A stretch of DNA of 64,000 nt, from NCBI RefSeq assembly GCF_023195915.1, contig NZ_JALPRP010000001.1:1674001-1738000 (forward strand). Direction: 5' to 3'. A program made the translations under genes and the position numbers. This document shows, piece after piece, positions 26,887 to 34,588 of this stretch. The notes beneath the pieces are model-generated. The model saw nothing but the letters and a program-made list of their open reading frames with translations, did no database searches and was not told the origin of the DNA. Within the stretch, counting starts at the first letter, position 1. Each line of letters opens with the position of its first letter. Origin of the DNA: Methanoculleus sp. 7T. GTDB taxonomy: Archaea; Halobacteriota; Methanomicrobia; Methanomicrobiales; Methanoculleaceae.

Positions 26887-27054
26887 ATGAGCGGCCGCAT
26901 TCGCCGTTGCCCGCACGACCGGAGATATACGCTCTTGTTAGTCTGCCCGGTCTGCGGCCGTCCGACGCGGCCGGCTCATCCGGCACGTTTTTCACCAGAG
27001 GATAGATACGGAGATTACAGGAGGACGGCACGCAGATGGAACACGTCACCGTGA
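26887..27054 (+). CDS. nop10: H/ACA ribonucleoprotein subunit Nop10
   Basis: A 55-residue protein, [20 protein letters not shown] onward, with the zinc cysteines CPHD and CPVCG and the conserved tail [18 protein letters not shown]. Nop10 is part of the archaeal H/ACA guide RNP that makes pseudouridine in rRNA. It begins six bases after aIF2-alpha. Its 3' end overlaps the start of the proteasome assembly chaperone gene by 19 bases. The position after aIF2-alpha is the conserved archaeal arrangement. Confidence 0.95.
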   Translation: MSGRIRRCPHDRRYTLLLVCPVCGRPTRPAHPARFSPEDRYGDYRRTARRWNTSP

Positions 27055-27782
27055 GCTTTTCTCGGGAAGATAACATCGACGCTCCGATCCTGATCGAGGG
27101 TCTGCCGGGCATCGGGCACGTCGGGAAACTTGTTGCGGACCACCTGATCGACGAACTCGGGGGCGAGAAGATAGCGGAGATCCACTCGCTCCACTTCCCG
27201 CCGCAGGTGGTCGTCGACGAGCAGGGCGTCACTCACCTGGTCAATAACGAGATCTACCGCTGCGAGAAGGACGGGAAGGCGATCCTCTTTCTCGTGGGGG
27301 ACTTCCAGAGCACTTCGCCCGAGGGGCACTATATCCTGACCGAGAGTTACTTGGATCTCGCCGAAGACCTCGGCGTCCGGCGGATCTATGCGCTCGGCGG
27401 CTACGGCGTCGGCCACTTGGTCGAGAGTCCGAGGGTGCTCTGCGCCGTCAATATGGAGCACCTCAAGCCCGAGGTGGAGGCGGCCGGCGGGTCGTTTGAG
27501 AACGCCGCGACCGGCGGGGTGATTGTGGGGGCGTCGGGACTCCTGCTCGGCCTCGGGGAGGCGCGGGGCATCGAGGGGGTCTGCCTGATGGGCGAGACGA
27601 GCGGCTATATCGTCGACCCGAAGAGCGCAGACAGTCTTCTCGGGGTCCTCTCCGGGATGCTCGGGATCGAGGTCGACCATACCTCCCTGCAGCAGCGGGC
27701 TGAGGATATGGAGCAGGCCATAGCGGCGATCCGGGAGGCCGAAGAGGCCAAGGGCCGGGAAGAACTGAGTTATATCGGATAA
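27036..27782 (+). CDS. PAC2-family proteasome assembly chaperone
   Basis: A 248-residue PAC2-superfamily protein (archaeal PbaB/proteasome assembly chaperone family): [21 protein letters not shown] near residues 16-36, [13 protein letters not shown], and [23 protein letters not shown]. Homologues help to assemble the 20S proteasome or bind it. It overlaps nop10 by 19 bases and closes the translation cluster. The T-rich TTTTTCTTTTTTT just after the stop is the likely end of the transcript. Confidence 0.93.
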   Translation: MEHVTVSFSREDNIDAPILIEGLPGIGHVGKLVADHLIDELGGEKIAEIHSLHFPPQVVVDEQGVTHLVNNEIYRCEKDGKAILFLVGDFQSTSPEGHYILTESYLDLAEDLGVRRIYALGGYGVGHLVESPRVLCAVNMEHLKPEVEAAGGSFENAATGGVIVGASGLLLGLGEARGIEGVCLMGETSGYIVDPKSADSLLGVLSGMLGIEVDHTSLQQRAEDMEQAIAAIREAEEAKGREELSYIG

Positions 27783-27798
27783 TTTTTCTTTTTTTGCC
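27783..27798 (+). terminator. T-rich terminator of the elp3-to-PAC2 cluster
   Basis: TTTTTCTTTTTTTGCC follows within four bases of the PAC2 stop codon, a typical archaeal oligo-T terminator. Confidence 0.6.
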
Positions 27799-27968
27799 GG
27801 TGTTGTCCGGGACGTCTCTTTGCATCCGCATGCTAACCGGTGATGAGCATGATCTCGTGGCGGATGCTCTGCCTTTCACTCCGGGTGGGGCAACCGCGGT
27901 TATAATTGTGAGCAACCCGGAAGGCTAACCTGCCGAATCCAGATACCAAACCGCTCTGCTGAAGGCCC

Positions 27969-28130
27969 CTACCTCCCCGCTCTCCGCGACGGGCAGCCGG
28001 CACTCATCGTGCAGGTCGCATGACAGGTCTTCGCGGGAAGGTTATCCCTCTTCTCGGCCCAGCGCACCAGCGGAACGATCGCTTCGCAGAGTCGGCGCCC
28101 GTCCTCAGTCAGCGAGTATTCCGGGTGAAA
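27969..28130 (-). pseudogene. remnant of an HxlR-family transcriptional regulator
   Basis: Minus-strand translation gives PEYSLTEDGRRLCEAIVPLV then RWAEKRDNL, which matches the C-terminal wing and last helix of HxlR-family winged-helix regulators (EYSLTE-x-GR-x-L). The rest of the DNA-binding domain is missing and the upstream frame is unrelated, so only about 30 residues of homology remain at 28035-28130. It marks decay or replacement next to the hicBA pair. Confidence 0.55.
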
Positions 28131-28175
28131 TGGCCCAATGGCAGCAGTCGCGATCCCGCTCAACCAGGAAAAGCG

Positions 28176-28189
28176 AAACCCTATATGCG
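28176..28189 (+). promoter_or_regulatory. TATA-box promoter of hicBA
   Basis: AAACCCTATATGCG is centred about 30 bases before the hicB ATG at 28214, so the transcript should be nearly leaderless. Confidence 0.55.
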
Positions 28190-28213
28190 GGACCAATCCC
28201 ATAGAAGTATGTA

Positions 28214-28474
28214 ATGATCCTTGAGTATATCAACGCGGCACTCGAACACGCCAACTACGAGATCATCGAGGACGCTGAGCCGTATTATGGCGAGGTCCCG
28301 GAACTCCCCGGGGTCTGGGCAACCGGCAGGACGCTGGAAGAGTGCAGGAGAAACCTTGCTGGGGTCATCGACGAATGGTTGATCATACGGCTCCGGCGCG
28401 GCCTCCCAATACCCCCGGTTGCTGGCCGCACAGTGGGAGAGATCGTCAGGGTGGACACGGGTGCCGGAGCATAG
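28214..28474 (+). CDS. hicB: HicB-family antitoxin
   Basis: An 86-residue antitoxin with the partial RNase-H-like HicB fold: YYGEVPELPGVWATGRTLEE and RRNLAGVIDEWLIIRLRRG. No DNA-binding domain follows, so it is the short HicB type. It would bind and block HicA. It precedes hicA, the reverse of the classic hicA-hicB order but common in archaea. The two genes overlap by 14 bases. Confidence 0.9.
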   Translation: MILEYINAALEHANYEIIEDAEPYYGEVPELPGVWATGRTLEECRRNLAGVIDEWLIIRLRRGLPIPPVAGRTVGEIVRVDTGAGA

Positions 28475-28691
28475 GATCAGACCCGTCTCATGGAACCAAC
28501 TTGTGAAGAACCTTCAGGCCCTGGGATTCGAGGGACCATACCGGGGAAGCAAACACCCATTCATGGTGAAAGGGGATCTCGTTCTGACCATCCCAAACCC
28601 ACACAGGTCAGAGATCAGTGTCGACCTGCTCGTGCGCATCCTCCGGCAGGCAGGCATATCCCGTGAAGAATGGAACCGGCTCGCCGAGTAG
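28461..28691 (+). CDS. hicA: HicA-family mRNA-interferase toxin
   Basis: A 76-residue double-stranded-RNA-binding-fold toxin: WNQLVKNLQALGFEGPYRGS then KHPFMVKGD, with the catalytic His in GSKHPFM, and the C-terminal LLVRILRQAGISREEWNRL. HicA cleaves mRNA. The GTG at 28461 is chosen because it starts just before the conserved region and overlaps the hicB stop, giving coupled translation. The module looks intact. Confidence 0.88.
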   Translation: MPEHRIRPVSWNQLVKNLQALGFEGPYRGSKHPFMVKGDLVLTIPNPHRSEISVDLLVRILRQAGISREEWNRLAE

Positions 28692-28943
28692 TGGTCTATT
28701 TCACCTTATTTTGTGATTGTGAGGGCCGATCACCACCCGCACGCGAAGGCGCAAAGGTGAGTCGCTATATTCATCTGCCACTCTTCGCGAACTTCCGTGG
28801 CAACACGCGCGACCGGCGATCCCCCTCACACCCTGAGCGCTGCCGCGATGCGCCAGAGAGCATCCCTACCCGCATCCCGGGTCTCTCGCAGCCACCGGAT
28901 CGGAGCAACCCATTAATACCTCCTCACCAAAATACGAGTATCC

Positions 28944-29237
28944 ATGCAATCCCGGGAAGAAATCTTTGCGACCCTGCAACGCCTCAGGGATGATATCGCC
29001 GCACGGTTCTCGGTCAGCCGGATCGGCATCTTCGGCTCGATGGCCCGCGGCGAGCAGACCGAGGCGAGCGACATCGACATCCTTGTCGAGTTCTCCCGGC
29101 CGGTCGGGTTCTTCGCCTTCCTCGAACTCGAAGAGTACCTCTCACTCCGCCTCGGCGCTCCCGTCGACTTGGTGACCCCCGATGCCCTGAAACCCGCTAT
29201 ACGGGAGCGGGTGGCCGCCGAGGTCGCCTATGCCTGA
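28944..29237 (+). CDS. MNT-family nucleotidyltransferase (MntA-like antitoxin)
   Basis: A 97-residue minimal nucleotidyltransferase with the complete signature FGSMARGEQTEASDIDILVE (GS-x9-DID) and a C-terminal LGAPVDLVTPDALKPAIRE. Such proteins AMPylate a HEPN-domain RNase toxin and neutralise it. The usual partner should follow with a short overlap, but here the next frame is only a chimeric remnant (29230-29385), so this antitoxin appears to be orphaned. A TATA-like TTAATACC lies about 25-30 bases upstream. Confidence 0.9.
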   Translation: MQSREEIFATLQRLRDDIAARFSVSRIGIFGSMARGEQTEASDIDILVEFSRPVGFFAFLELEEYLSLRLGAPVDLVTPDALKPAIRERVAAEVAYA

Positions 29238-29385
29238 ACGGTCGGACATCCTCCTGCTCTTGGAGGAGCCTGGGGGCTCTACCGTCACCGTGCCGCTGTT
29301 TCCCGGGTGCGTCACCCAGGCAGGTATCAAGCGCGACGAATTCGCCGACCTGCTGTGGCAGGAGCGGCTCTCAGCGGGGAAGTGA
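29230..29385 (+). pseudogene. chimeric toxin remnant (HEPN-like start, HicA-like end)
   Basis: A 51-residue frame overlaps the MNT gene by eight bases. Its first residues, MPERSDILLLLEE, look like the start of a HEPN/DUF86 partner of MntA. The rest, STVTVPLFPG then QAGIKRDEFADLL, looks like the last strand and helix of HicA, with the intervening LKxGTLRSI segment deleted. No HEPN RxxxxH motif remains. I see two toxin fragments joined by deletion, probably without function; short translation cannot be excluded. Confidence 0.5.
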
Positions 29386-29444
29386 CGCCTGGGCGGCTCC
29401 CGCACCCTAATCCCGGATAAGAACAAACCTTTCTCCCAAGAACC

Positions 29445-30602
29445 ATGCTCCTCAACGCCGACCTCCACATCCACTCCCCCTACGCGATGGCCACCTCCCG
29501 GTCGATGACGCCTGAGACGCTCCTTAAAGCCGCCGAACTGAAAGGTCTCGACGTCCTCGGGAGCGGCGACGCCCTCCACCCCGCGTGGCGTGCAGCGTGG
29601 CGGGACCGCCCCGAAGACGGCTCCGGGATCGTGGTCGTCCCCACCGCCGAGGTGGAAGACCGGCACCGGGTCCACCACCTCATCCTCGCCGAATCCTTCG
29701 ACCAATTCGCCGAACTCGCGGATGTCTTCGCCCCCCACAGCCGGAACATCGCGGCCGCGGGCCGGCCCCACGTCGCCCTCGAGGGCGTTGCCATCGCGTC
29801 GGCGGTCCACGACATCGGCGGGCTCATCGGCCCCGCCCACGCCTTCACCCCCTGGACATCCCTTTACGCCAAGTTCGAGAGCCCTGCCGAGTGCTACGGC
29901 GGCGAGCGGATCGACTTCCTCGAACTCGGGCTCTCCGCCGACACCTCCTACGCCGCAGGCATCCCCGACCTCGCTGGCATCCCCTTCCTCTCCAACTCGG
30001 ATGCGCACAGCCCGACCCCGGTCAGGCTCGGCCGGGAGTTCACCAGGCTCAATGCCGGAGCGGCGGGGGGGCGGGGCGTCCTCGACGCGGTCGCCGGCGG
30101 CAGGATCGCCATGAACGCCGGGTTCTTCCCGGAGGAGGGGAAGTACAACCGCACCGCCTGCATACACTGCTACCGCCACTACTCCCGAAGCGAGGCCGAG
30201 GCCCTCGGTTGGCGGTGCCCCGAGGACGGGAAGCGGATCAAGAAAGGCGTCGCCGACCGGGCGGGGGAACTCGCCGCCGCTCCGGCGGAGCCTCGCCCCC
30301 CATACCTGCACATCATCCCGCTCGGCGAGATCATCGCCCGGGTTCTCGGCACGGCATCTCCGGCTACCCGCAGGTGCGGCACCCTCTACGCCGAACTTCT
30401 CGCGGAGTTCGGGGACGAGATCACCATCCTCATCGCCGCCCCAACCGAGGATATTCGGGCGGTCCACCCGGGCGTGGGGGACGCGGTCGAAGATCTGAGA
30501 AACGGCCGCATCACGCTACATCCCGGAGGCGGAGGGAGGTACGGCTGGTTCTCGTTCGACGGAAAGATCGGAAGCACCCGATACTCGGAAGACGGGACAT
30601 AA
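29445..30602 (+). CDS. endonuclease Q (PHP-domain DNA repair nuclease)
   Basis: A 385-residue PHP-fold phosphoesterase. It begins LLNADLHIHSPYAMATSRSM (metal-binding HIH), then PTAEVEDRHRVHHLIL, GPAHAFTPW, ELGLSADTSY and LSNSDAHSP, and has a zinc-knuckle region with CIHCYRHYSRSEAEALGWRC. These are features of archaeal EndoQ, which nicks DNA 5' to deaminated bases (hypoxanthine, uracil) and abasic sites. The protein stands alone with a short promoter region. Confidence 0.9.
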   Translation: MLLNADLHIHSPYAMATSRSMTPETLLKAAELKGLDVLGSGDALHPAWRAAWRDRPEDGSGIVVVPTAEVEDRHRVHHLILAESFDQFAELADVFAPHSRNIAAAGRPHVALEGVAIASAVHDIGGLIGPAHAFTPWTSLYAKFESPAECYGGERIDFLELGLSADTSYAAGIPDLAGIPFLSNSDAHSPTPVRLGREFTRLNAGAAGGRGVLDAVAGGRIAMNAGFFPEEGKYNRTACIHCYRHYSRSEAEALGWRCPEDGKRIKKGVADRAGELAAAPAEPRPPYLHIIPLGEIIARVLGTASPATRRCGTLYAELLAEFGDEITILIAAPTEDIRAVHPGVGDAVEDLRNGRITLHPGGGGRYGWFSFDGKIGSTRYSEDGT

Positions 30603-30652
30603 CCTCGCACCGGCGCGTTTATAGCCCGTATTTCAGTTCTTCGCCGAAGGGT

Positions 30653-30667
30653 AAAGTTTATTTACGC
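30653..30667 (+). promoter_or_regulatory. TATA-box promoter
   Basis: AAAGTTTATTTACGC is centred about 28 bases before the ATG at 30688. Confidence 0.5.
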
Positions 30668-30687
30668 TCGGACGCATCGTCCATCCC

Positions 30688-31278
30688 ATGAAACGCATGT
30701 TTGGTATCCTTGCCCTCATGGTGGTCGCCAGCATCATGATCGCAGGGTGTGTACAGCCTCAAGGTAACGAGACGGTGACCCCCACTGCAACACCGGCGGT
30801 CACCGAGACACCGTTTGAAACCGAAACTCCGATGACGACCGAGACACCGATGACGACCGAGACGACCATGGCGACCGAGACGACCATGGCGACGGAGACG
30901 ACCATGGCAACCGAGACGACCATGGCAACCGAGACGACCACGACGGTGAATGAGACCGCAACCACGACATCCGGCACGGACATGACACCGCCCGGACCGC
31001 CGGCGGCAGCCGGCGCCGAGATGGTCTCCATCACCGATGACGGGTTCGTGCCGAATACGCTCACCGTCCCGTCGGGCACCACGGTGACGTGGACCAACGA
31101 CGCCACCACGAACCAGACCGTCTCGGCGACCGGGGAAGCGGCGGACTTCGACTCGGGAATGCTTGAGCCGGGCGATACATACTCCTACGAATTCACCGCA
31201 GCGGACAACTACTCCTACGAATCGACGACGTCCGGGATCACCGGGACAATCGTCGTCACCGGCAGCACAACCGCTTAA
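30688..31278 (+). CDS. cupredoxin-fold lipoprotein lacking copper ligands
   Basis: A 196-residue protein with lipobox signal (SIMIAGC, Cys21), a Thr/Glu-rich linker (about residues 32-92, with repeated TETTMA) and a C-terminal cupredoxin-like beta domain (FVPNTLTVPSGTTVTWTNDA, then SGMLEPGDTYSYEFTA and GITGTIVV). Plastocyanin- or halocyanin-like domains carry His near TNxxxxxH and Cys-His-Met near the end. Here those places read TNQTVS and YESTTSGITG, with no His, Cys or Met, so copper binding is unlikely. It is probably a cell-surface protein on a flexible, possibly glycosylated stalk. Confidence 0.85.
   Translation: MKRMFGILALMVVASIMIAGCVQPQGNETVTPTATPAVTETPFETETPMTTETPMTTETTMATETTMATETTMATETTMATETTTTVNETATTTSGTDMTPPGPPAAAGAEMVSITDDGFVPNTLTVPSGTTVTWTNDATTNQTVSATGEAADFDSGMLEPGDTYSYEFTAADNYSYESTTSGITGTIVVTGSTTA
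30820..30942 (+). repeat. 18-base tandem coding repeat
   Basis: Units of ACCGAGACGACCATGGCG, with silent and a few replacement changes, encode TETTMA or TETPMT in the linker of the lipoprotein. About six units are recognisable. Copy number is likely to vary between strains. Confidence 0.8.
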
Positions 31279-31321
31279 ACCCTATTTTTTGCCCGTACCG
31301 GCGAGCGTAAGAAGACTTCTC

Positions 31322-32653
31322 TTATGCCCGCCGGTATGCCGCGGCTGCCTGCACCAGCCCTTCCGCAAACCCTGCCGTGAAGTAGGCATGGGTATACTGC
31401 CCGACCGCGTTCTGTGCGACGAGCCCGTCCCGGCCGCCGTCGATCCCCCGGCCCCGGAGGAGTTCCAGGGCAAACCGTGCGTCGGGAGCGCAGTCGAGCC
31501 GCGAGTAGTGGAACTCGTGGCCCCGGAAACCGGAGCCCGGCGCAAGCACCGGCGCACCGCCGACCGCCCGGGCCTCCACGTAACCGAGAGCCTGGATGCG
31601 GTCGGTCATCACGGTCGCCGCCGGGAGGACCCCCGCCATCGGGTAGTCGCCGTCAGGGGTTGCGAGCCATTCCGTGAGGTAGATGAGCCCGCCGCACTCC
31701 GCGTAGACCGGCATGCCGCCATCGACGGCCCTGCGGACGTCCTCCCGGCACCGGGAGGCTGCGAGGGCCTCCCCGTGGAGTTCGGGGTAGCCTCCGCCGA
31801 GATAGAGGGCGTCCACCTCCGGGAGCCGGTCCGTCATCGGCGAGAAGAAGACGAGGTCCGCCCCGGCCCGCGCAAGCCGGTCGAGGTTGTCGGCATAGTA
31901 GAAGCAGAACGCAGCGTCGCGGGCAACGCCGATCCGGGCGACCGCCTCCGGCTGTTTTGGGACCTCCGGCGGCGCCGGGAGGGGCGGGGCCGACCGTGCA
32001 AGGTCCAGGATCCCGGGGAGATCGCAGGTCTCCTCCGCCACCGCCCCGAACCCGGCAAGCGCCCCGGTCTCGGCCGCCATCTCGAGCCCGAGGTGCCGGC
32101 TCCCGACCGCGAGGTCTTTTCTCCGGGGGACCCAGCCGTAGGCCGGGATGCTCTCCGTGGCCTCGATCATGGCCCGGTGGCGGGGGCTCCCGACCCGGTT
32201 GAAGACGACCCCCACGACCCTGACGGCCGGGTCGAACCCCGCATACCCCCGGACCATCGCATGGACGCTCCGTGACGCTCCCCCTGCGTCCACCACGAGG
32301 AGGACGGGGGCGTCGAGGACCTTCGCGACGTGGGCGGTGCTCGCGGTATCGCTCCCTTCAAGCCCGTCGTAGAGCCCCATCACGCCCTCGACGACGGCGA
32401 CGTCGGCCCCGGCGGAGGCCCGGACGAACGTCTCCCGCACCCCCGCCTCCCCCATCATGAACAGGTCGAGGTTGCGCGACGTCCGGCCGCAGATGGCCGA
32501 ATGGTGCGTGGGATCGATGAAGTCCGGGCCCACCTTGAAGGGCTGGACGGCAAGCCCCCGGGCGGTGAGCGCCGCCATCAGGCCGCTTGCAAGCGTTGTC
32601 TTGCCGCACCCGCTGTGGGTTCCGGCGACGATGATTCGTGGAATCGGGCGCAT
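31322..32653 (-). CDS. cbiA: cobyrinate / Ni-sirohydrochlorin a,c-diamide synthase
   Basis: A 443-residue ATP-dependent amidase. The N-terminal P-loop is VAGTHSGCGKTTLASG, followed by KVGPDFIDPTHH and VVEGVMGLYDG. The C-terminal glutaminase domain has the nucleophile in VYAECGGLIYL and the His in GHEFHYSR. Methanogens use this enzyme for cobalamin (CbiA) and for the nickel coenzyme F430 (CfbB); the two cannot be separated by eye. The neighbouring divergent CbiMNQO metal transporter suits either. The ATG at 32653 fits family starts; a longer frame begins at 32686. Confidence 0.93.
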   Translation of the reverse strand: MRPIPRIIVAGTHSGCGKTTLASGLMAALTARGLAVQPFKVGPDFIDPTHHSAICGRTSRNLDLFMMGEAGVRETFVRASAGADVAVVEGVMGLYDGLEGSDTASTAHVAKVLDAPVLLVVDAGGASRSVHAMVRGYAGFDPAVRVVGVVFNRVGSPRHRAMIEATESIPAYGWVPRRKDLAVGSRHLGLEMAAETGALAGFGAVAEETCDLPGILDLARSAPPLPAPPEVPKQPEAVARIGVARDAAFCFYYADNLDRLARAGADLVFFSPMTDRLPEVDALYLGGGYPELHGEALAASRCREDVRRAVDGGMPVYAECGGLIYLTEWLATPDGDYPMAGVLPAATVMTDRIQALGYVEARAVGGAPVLAPGSGFRGHEFHYSRLDCAPDARFALELLRGRGIDGGRDGLVAQNAVGQYTHAYFTAGFAEGLVQAAAAYRRA

Positions 32654-32787
32654 AACGTAGGAGTAGTGTTGAATACCGAGTAACATAAATATGACCTGAG
32701 ATAACTTGGTTGTATCAAATAAATTTGTCTTATAGCAAATAACTTTGATTGGTCCGCCGGCGCGGCGGCCCAGAGGTGGATAATCAT
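32654..32787. promoter_or_regulatory. divergent AT-rich promoter/operator region of the metal module
   Basis: An AT-rich 134-base region lies between cbiA and cbiM. Two related blocks, ATAACTTGGTTG (near 32702) and ATAACTTTGATTGG (near 32740), form an imperfect direct repeat, and TATCAAATAAATTTG could hold a TATA element. This suggests shared, metal-responsive control, but the regulator is unknown. Confidence 0.35.
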
Positions 32788-33480
32788 ATGCACATCATGG
32801 AAGGATTCTTACCAAGCCCCTGGTGGGAGATCTGGTTCCTCATCTCCCTGCCCTTCATCATCATCGGAGTCTACCAACTGAACAAACTTGTACAGGAGAA
32901 GCGGGAAGCCCTGCCGCTCCTCGCGGTCGCAGGCGCGTTCGTCTTCGTCCTCTCCTCGCTCAAACTTCCCTCGTTCAACGGGAGCTGCTCCCACCCCACA
33001 GGGACCGGGCTCGGCGCCGTCCTCTTCGGCCCCTGCATCGCCGCGGTCCTCGGGCTGATCGTCCTCGTCTTCCAAGCGGTCTTCCTCGCACACGGCGGGA
33101 TCACCACCCTCGGGGCGAACGTCTTCTCGATGGGGATCGCGGGTCCCGCCGTCGCCTACCTCATCTATAAGGCCGGGACCCGTGCGGGCGCGAACACCTA
33201 CGCGACGGTCTTTGTCGCCGCGGCCCTCGCCGACCTCGTCACCTACGTCGTCACCTCGGTCCAGCTTGCGCTTGCGTTCCCCGGGACCGCGGGGTTCTTC
33301 GGGGCATTCACGGCCTTCGCCGCGATCTTCGCCGTCACCCAGGTCCCGCTCGCCATCATCGAGGGTGCGGTCATCATGCTGGTCTTCAAGTACATCGTCC
33401 AACTCAAACCCGAGATCCTCACCCGTCTGAATCTTCTCTCCGAGAGCACCGTCCAGAAACTCCGGGAGGCCTCGGCATGA
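32788..33480 (+). CDS. cbiM: energy-coupling factor transporter, CbiM metal-binding subunit
   Basis: A 230-residue membrane S-component for Co(II) or Ni(II). The N terminus MHIMEGFLPSPWWEIWFL supplies the metal-binding amino-terminal Met-His; LPSFNGSCSHPTGTGLGAVL and AHGGITTLGANVFSMGIAGP are family hallmarks. The ATG at 32788 must be the start because the N-terminal His2 is the ligand, and GAGGTGGA lies at ribosome-binding-site spacing. First gene of cbiMNQO. Confidence 0.97.
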   Translation: MHIMEGFLPSPWWEIWFLISLPFIIIGVYQLNKLVQEKREALPLLAVAGAFVFVLSSLKLPSFNGSCSHPTGTGLGAVLFGPCIAAVLGLIVLVFQAVFLAHGGITTLGANVFSMGIAGPAVAYLIYKAGTRAGANTYATVFVAAALADLVTYVVTSVQLALAFPGTAGFFGAFTAFAAIFAVTQVPLAIIEGAVIMLVFKYIVQLKPEILTRLNLLSESTVQKLREASA

Positions 33481-33767
33481 AGTACGGCATGGAGATTGCG
33501 GTCGCCGCGCTCATCATCATCTTTGCCGCCGTCTTCCTCTACCAGGACGCCGCGATCCGGGCCACCGGGGAGGAGGCCTGGGGCGGTGCCGACGGGAACG
33601 CCGCCGAACTCATCGAGGCTTCCGGCTACGAACCCTGGATCGATCCCTTCTGGGAACCCCCGAGCGGTGAGATCGAGTCGCTCCTCTTTGCCCTGCAGGC
33701 CGCCGTCGGCGCGGTCGTCATCGGCTACATCTTCGGCTACTGGCGGGGCAGCAGGAAAACCGCCTGA
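33477..33767 (+). CDS. cbiN: energy-coupling factor transporter, CbiN subunit
   Basis: A 96-residue protein with two transmembrane helices (residues 5-22 and about 68-88) and an extracytoplasmic loop containing GADGNAAELIEASGYEPWID and PPSGEIESLLFALQAA. CbiN helps CbiM load metal. The start overlaps cbiM by four bases. Confidence 0.95.
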   Translation: MKYGMEIAVAALIIIFAAVFLYQDAAIRATGEEAWGGADGNAAELIEASGYEPWIDPFWEPPSGEIESLLFALQAAVGAVVIGYIFGYWRGSRKTA

Positions 33768-33770
33768 TTT

Positions 33771-33777
33771 TTTTGGT
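33771..33777 (+). other. T-run within the cbi operon
   Basis: TTTTTTT directly after the cbiN stop could cause partial termination, which would lower cbiQO relative to cbiMN. cbiQ follows 44 bases later with no clear TATA box, so readthrough is expected. Confidence 0.25.
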
Positions 33778-33811
33778 AATCCGGCAAACCAGATGGGAGG
33801 ACGGGACCTAG

Positions 33812-34588
33812 ATGTACGAGATGCTTGAAGACTTCGCCCAGACAAACGATCTACGGGAGACAAGCCCCGGCCTCAAACTCTTTCTTGGGCTCGCAAGCAT
33901 CCTCCTCTGCGTCTCATCGCCCGGTCCCGTCGCCCCCCTGCTCGTCGCGGCCTCGATGAGCGCCGCAATCCTCGTCCTCGCGAAGATCCCCGCACGGGTC
34001 TACGCCCGCCTCCTCCTCATCCCGGTCTCGTTTGCCGTGATGAGCATCGCCGTCGTCCTCTTCGTCACCGGGAGCGGGGCGGTCCTCTTCGAGGTCCCTG
34101 GCCTCCCCCTCGCGGTCACGGCAGACGGCGCGAACCTCGCCGTTCTCCTCCTCGCCCGGGTCTTCGGCGGCATGTGCTCGCTCTTCTTCATCGCGCTCAC
34201 GACGCCGATGACCGAGGTCTTCGATATCCTCCGGAGGCTCGGGGTGCCGACCGTCCTCATCGACCTTGCGATGCTCATCTACCGGTTCATCTTCATCCTC
34301 ATCGAGGAGGCCGGCCAGATCTACCGCTCGCAGGTGATGCGCCTCGGGTACGGCCGGTTCAGGGAGTCGGTGAACTCCTTCGGGATGCTCGCGGGAGCGC
34401 TCTTCCTCCGGACTTGGGAGAGCGGCGAGGCCCTGGTGCTCGCGATGGACGCACGCTGTTACGACGGAAGACTCGGCATGCCCGCCGACGCCCGGCCGGT
34501 CTCGTACACCGCGGCCGCGGTGGTCCTGCTCTACCTCGGGACTGTGTTCGGCGTCTCGCTCAAGACCGGAGGTCTGTTGCTCATATGA
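33812..34588 (+). CDS. cbiQ: energy-coupling factor transporter, CbiQ transmembrane subunit
   Basis: A 258-residue T-component with about five helices. The ATPase-contact region shows DIAMLIYRFIFILIEEAGQIYR-type sequence (LAMLIYRFIFILIEEAGQI) and EALVLAMDARCYDGR, equivalent to the paired A-x-x-A-R/G coupling helices. It transmits ATP hydrolysis in CbiO to CbiM. The stop overlaps the cbiO start by four bases. Confidence 0.95.
   Translation: MYEMLEDFAQTNDLRETSPGLKLFLGLASILLCVSSPGPVAPLLVAASMSAAILVLAKIPARVYARLLLIPVSFAVMSIAVVLFVTGSGAVLFEVPGLPLAVTADGANLAVLLLARVFGGMCSLFFIALTTPMTEVFDILRRLGVPTVLIDLAMLIYRFIFILIEEAGQIYRSQVMRLGYGRFRESVNSFGMLAGALFLRTWESGEALVLAMDARCYDGRLGMPADARPVSYTAAAVVLLYLGTVFGVSLKTGGLLLI

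Larger units (their letters stand above)
27799..28213. other. interval with a regulator remnant
   Basis: No intact gene. The only protein-like stretch is a degraded HxlR-type regulator end on the minus strand (27969-28130). The TATA element of hicB is near 28178-28189. Confidence 0.5.

Noticed and set aside
30820-30942. Regular 18-base repeat resembling a CRISPR array
   Set aside because: The units are contiguous, without spacers, and translate in frame as TETTMA in a lipoprotein linker.
32654-32787. Cobalamin riboswitch before cbiM
   Set aside because: The region is short and AT-rich and lacks the conserved B12-box and paired elements.
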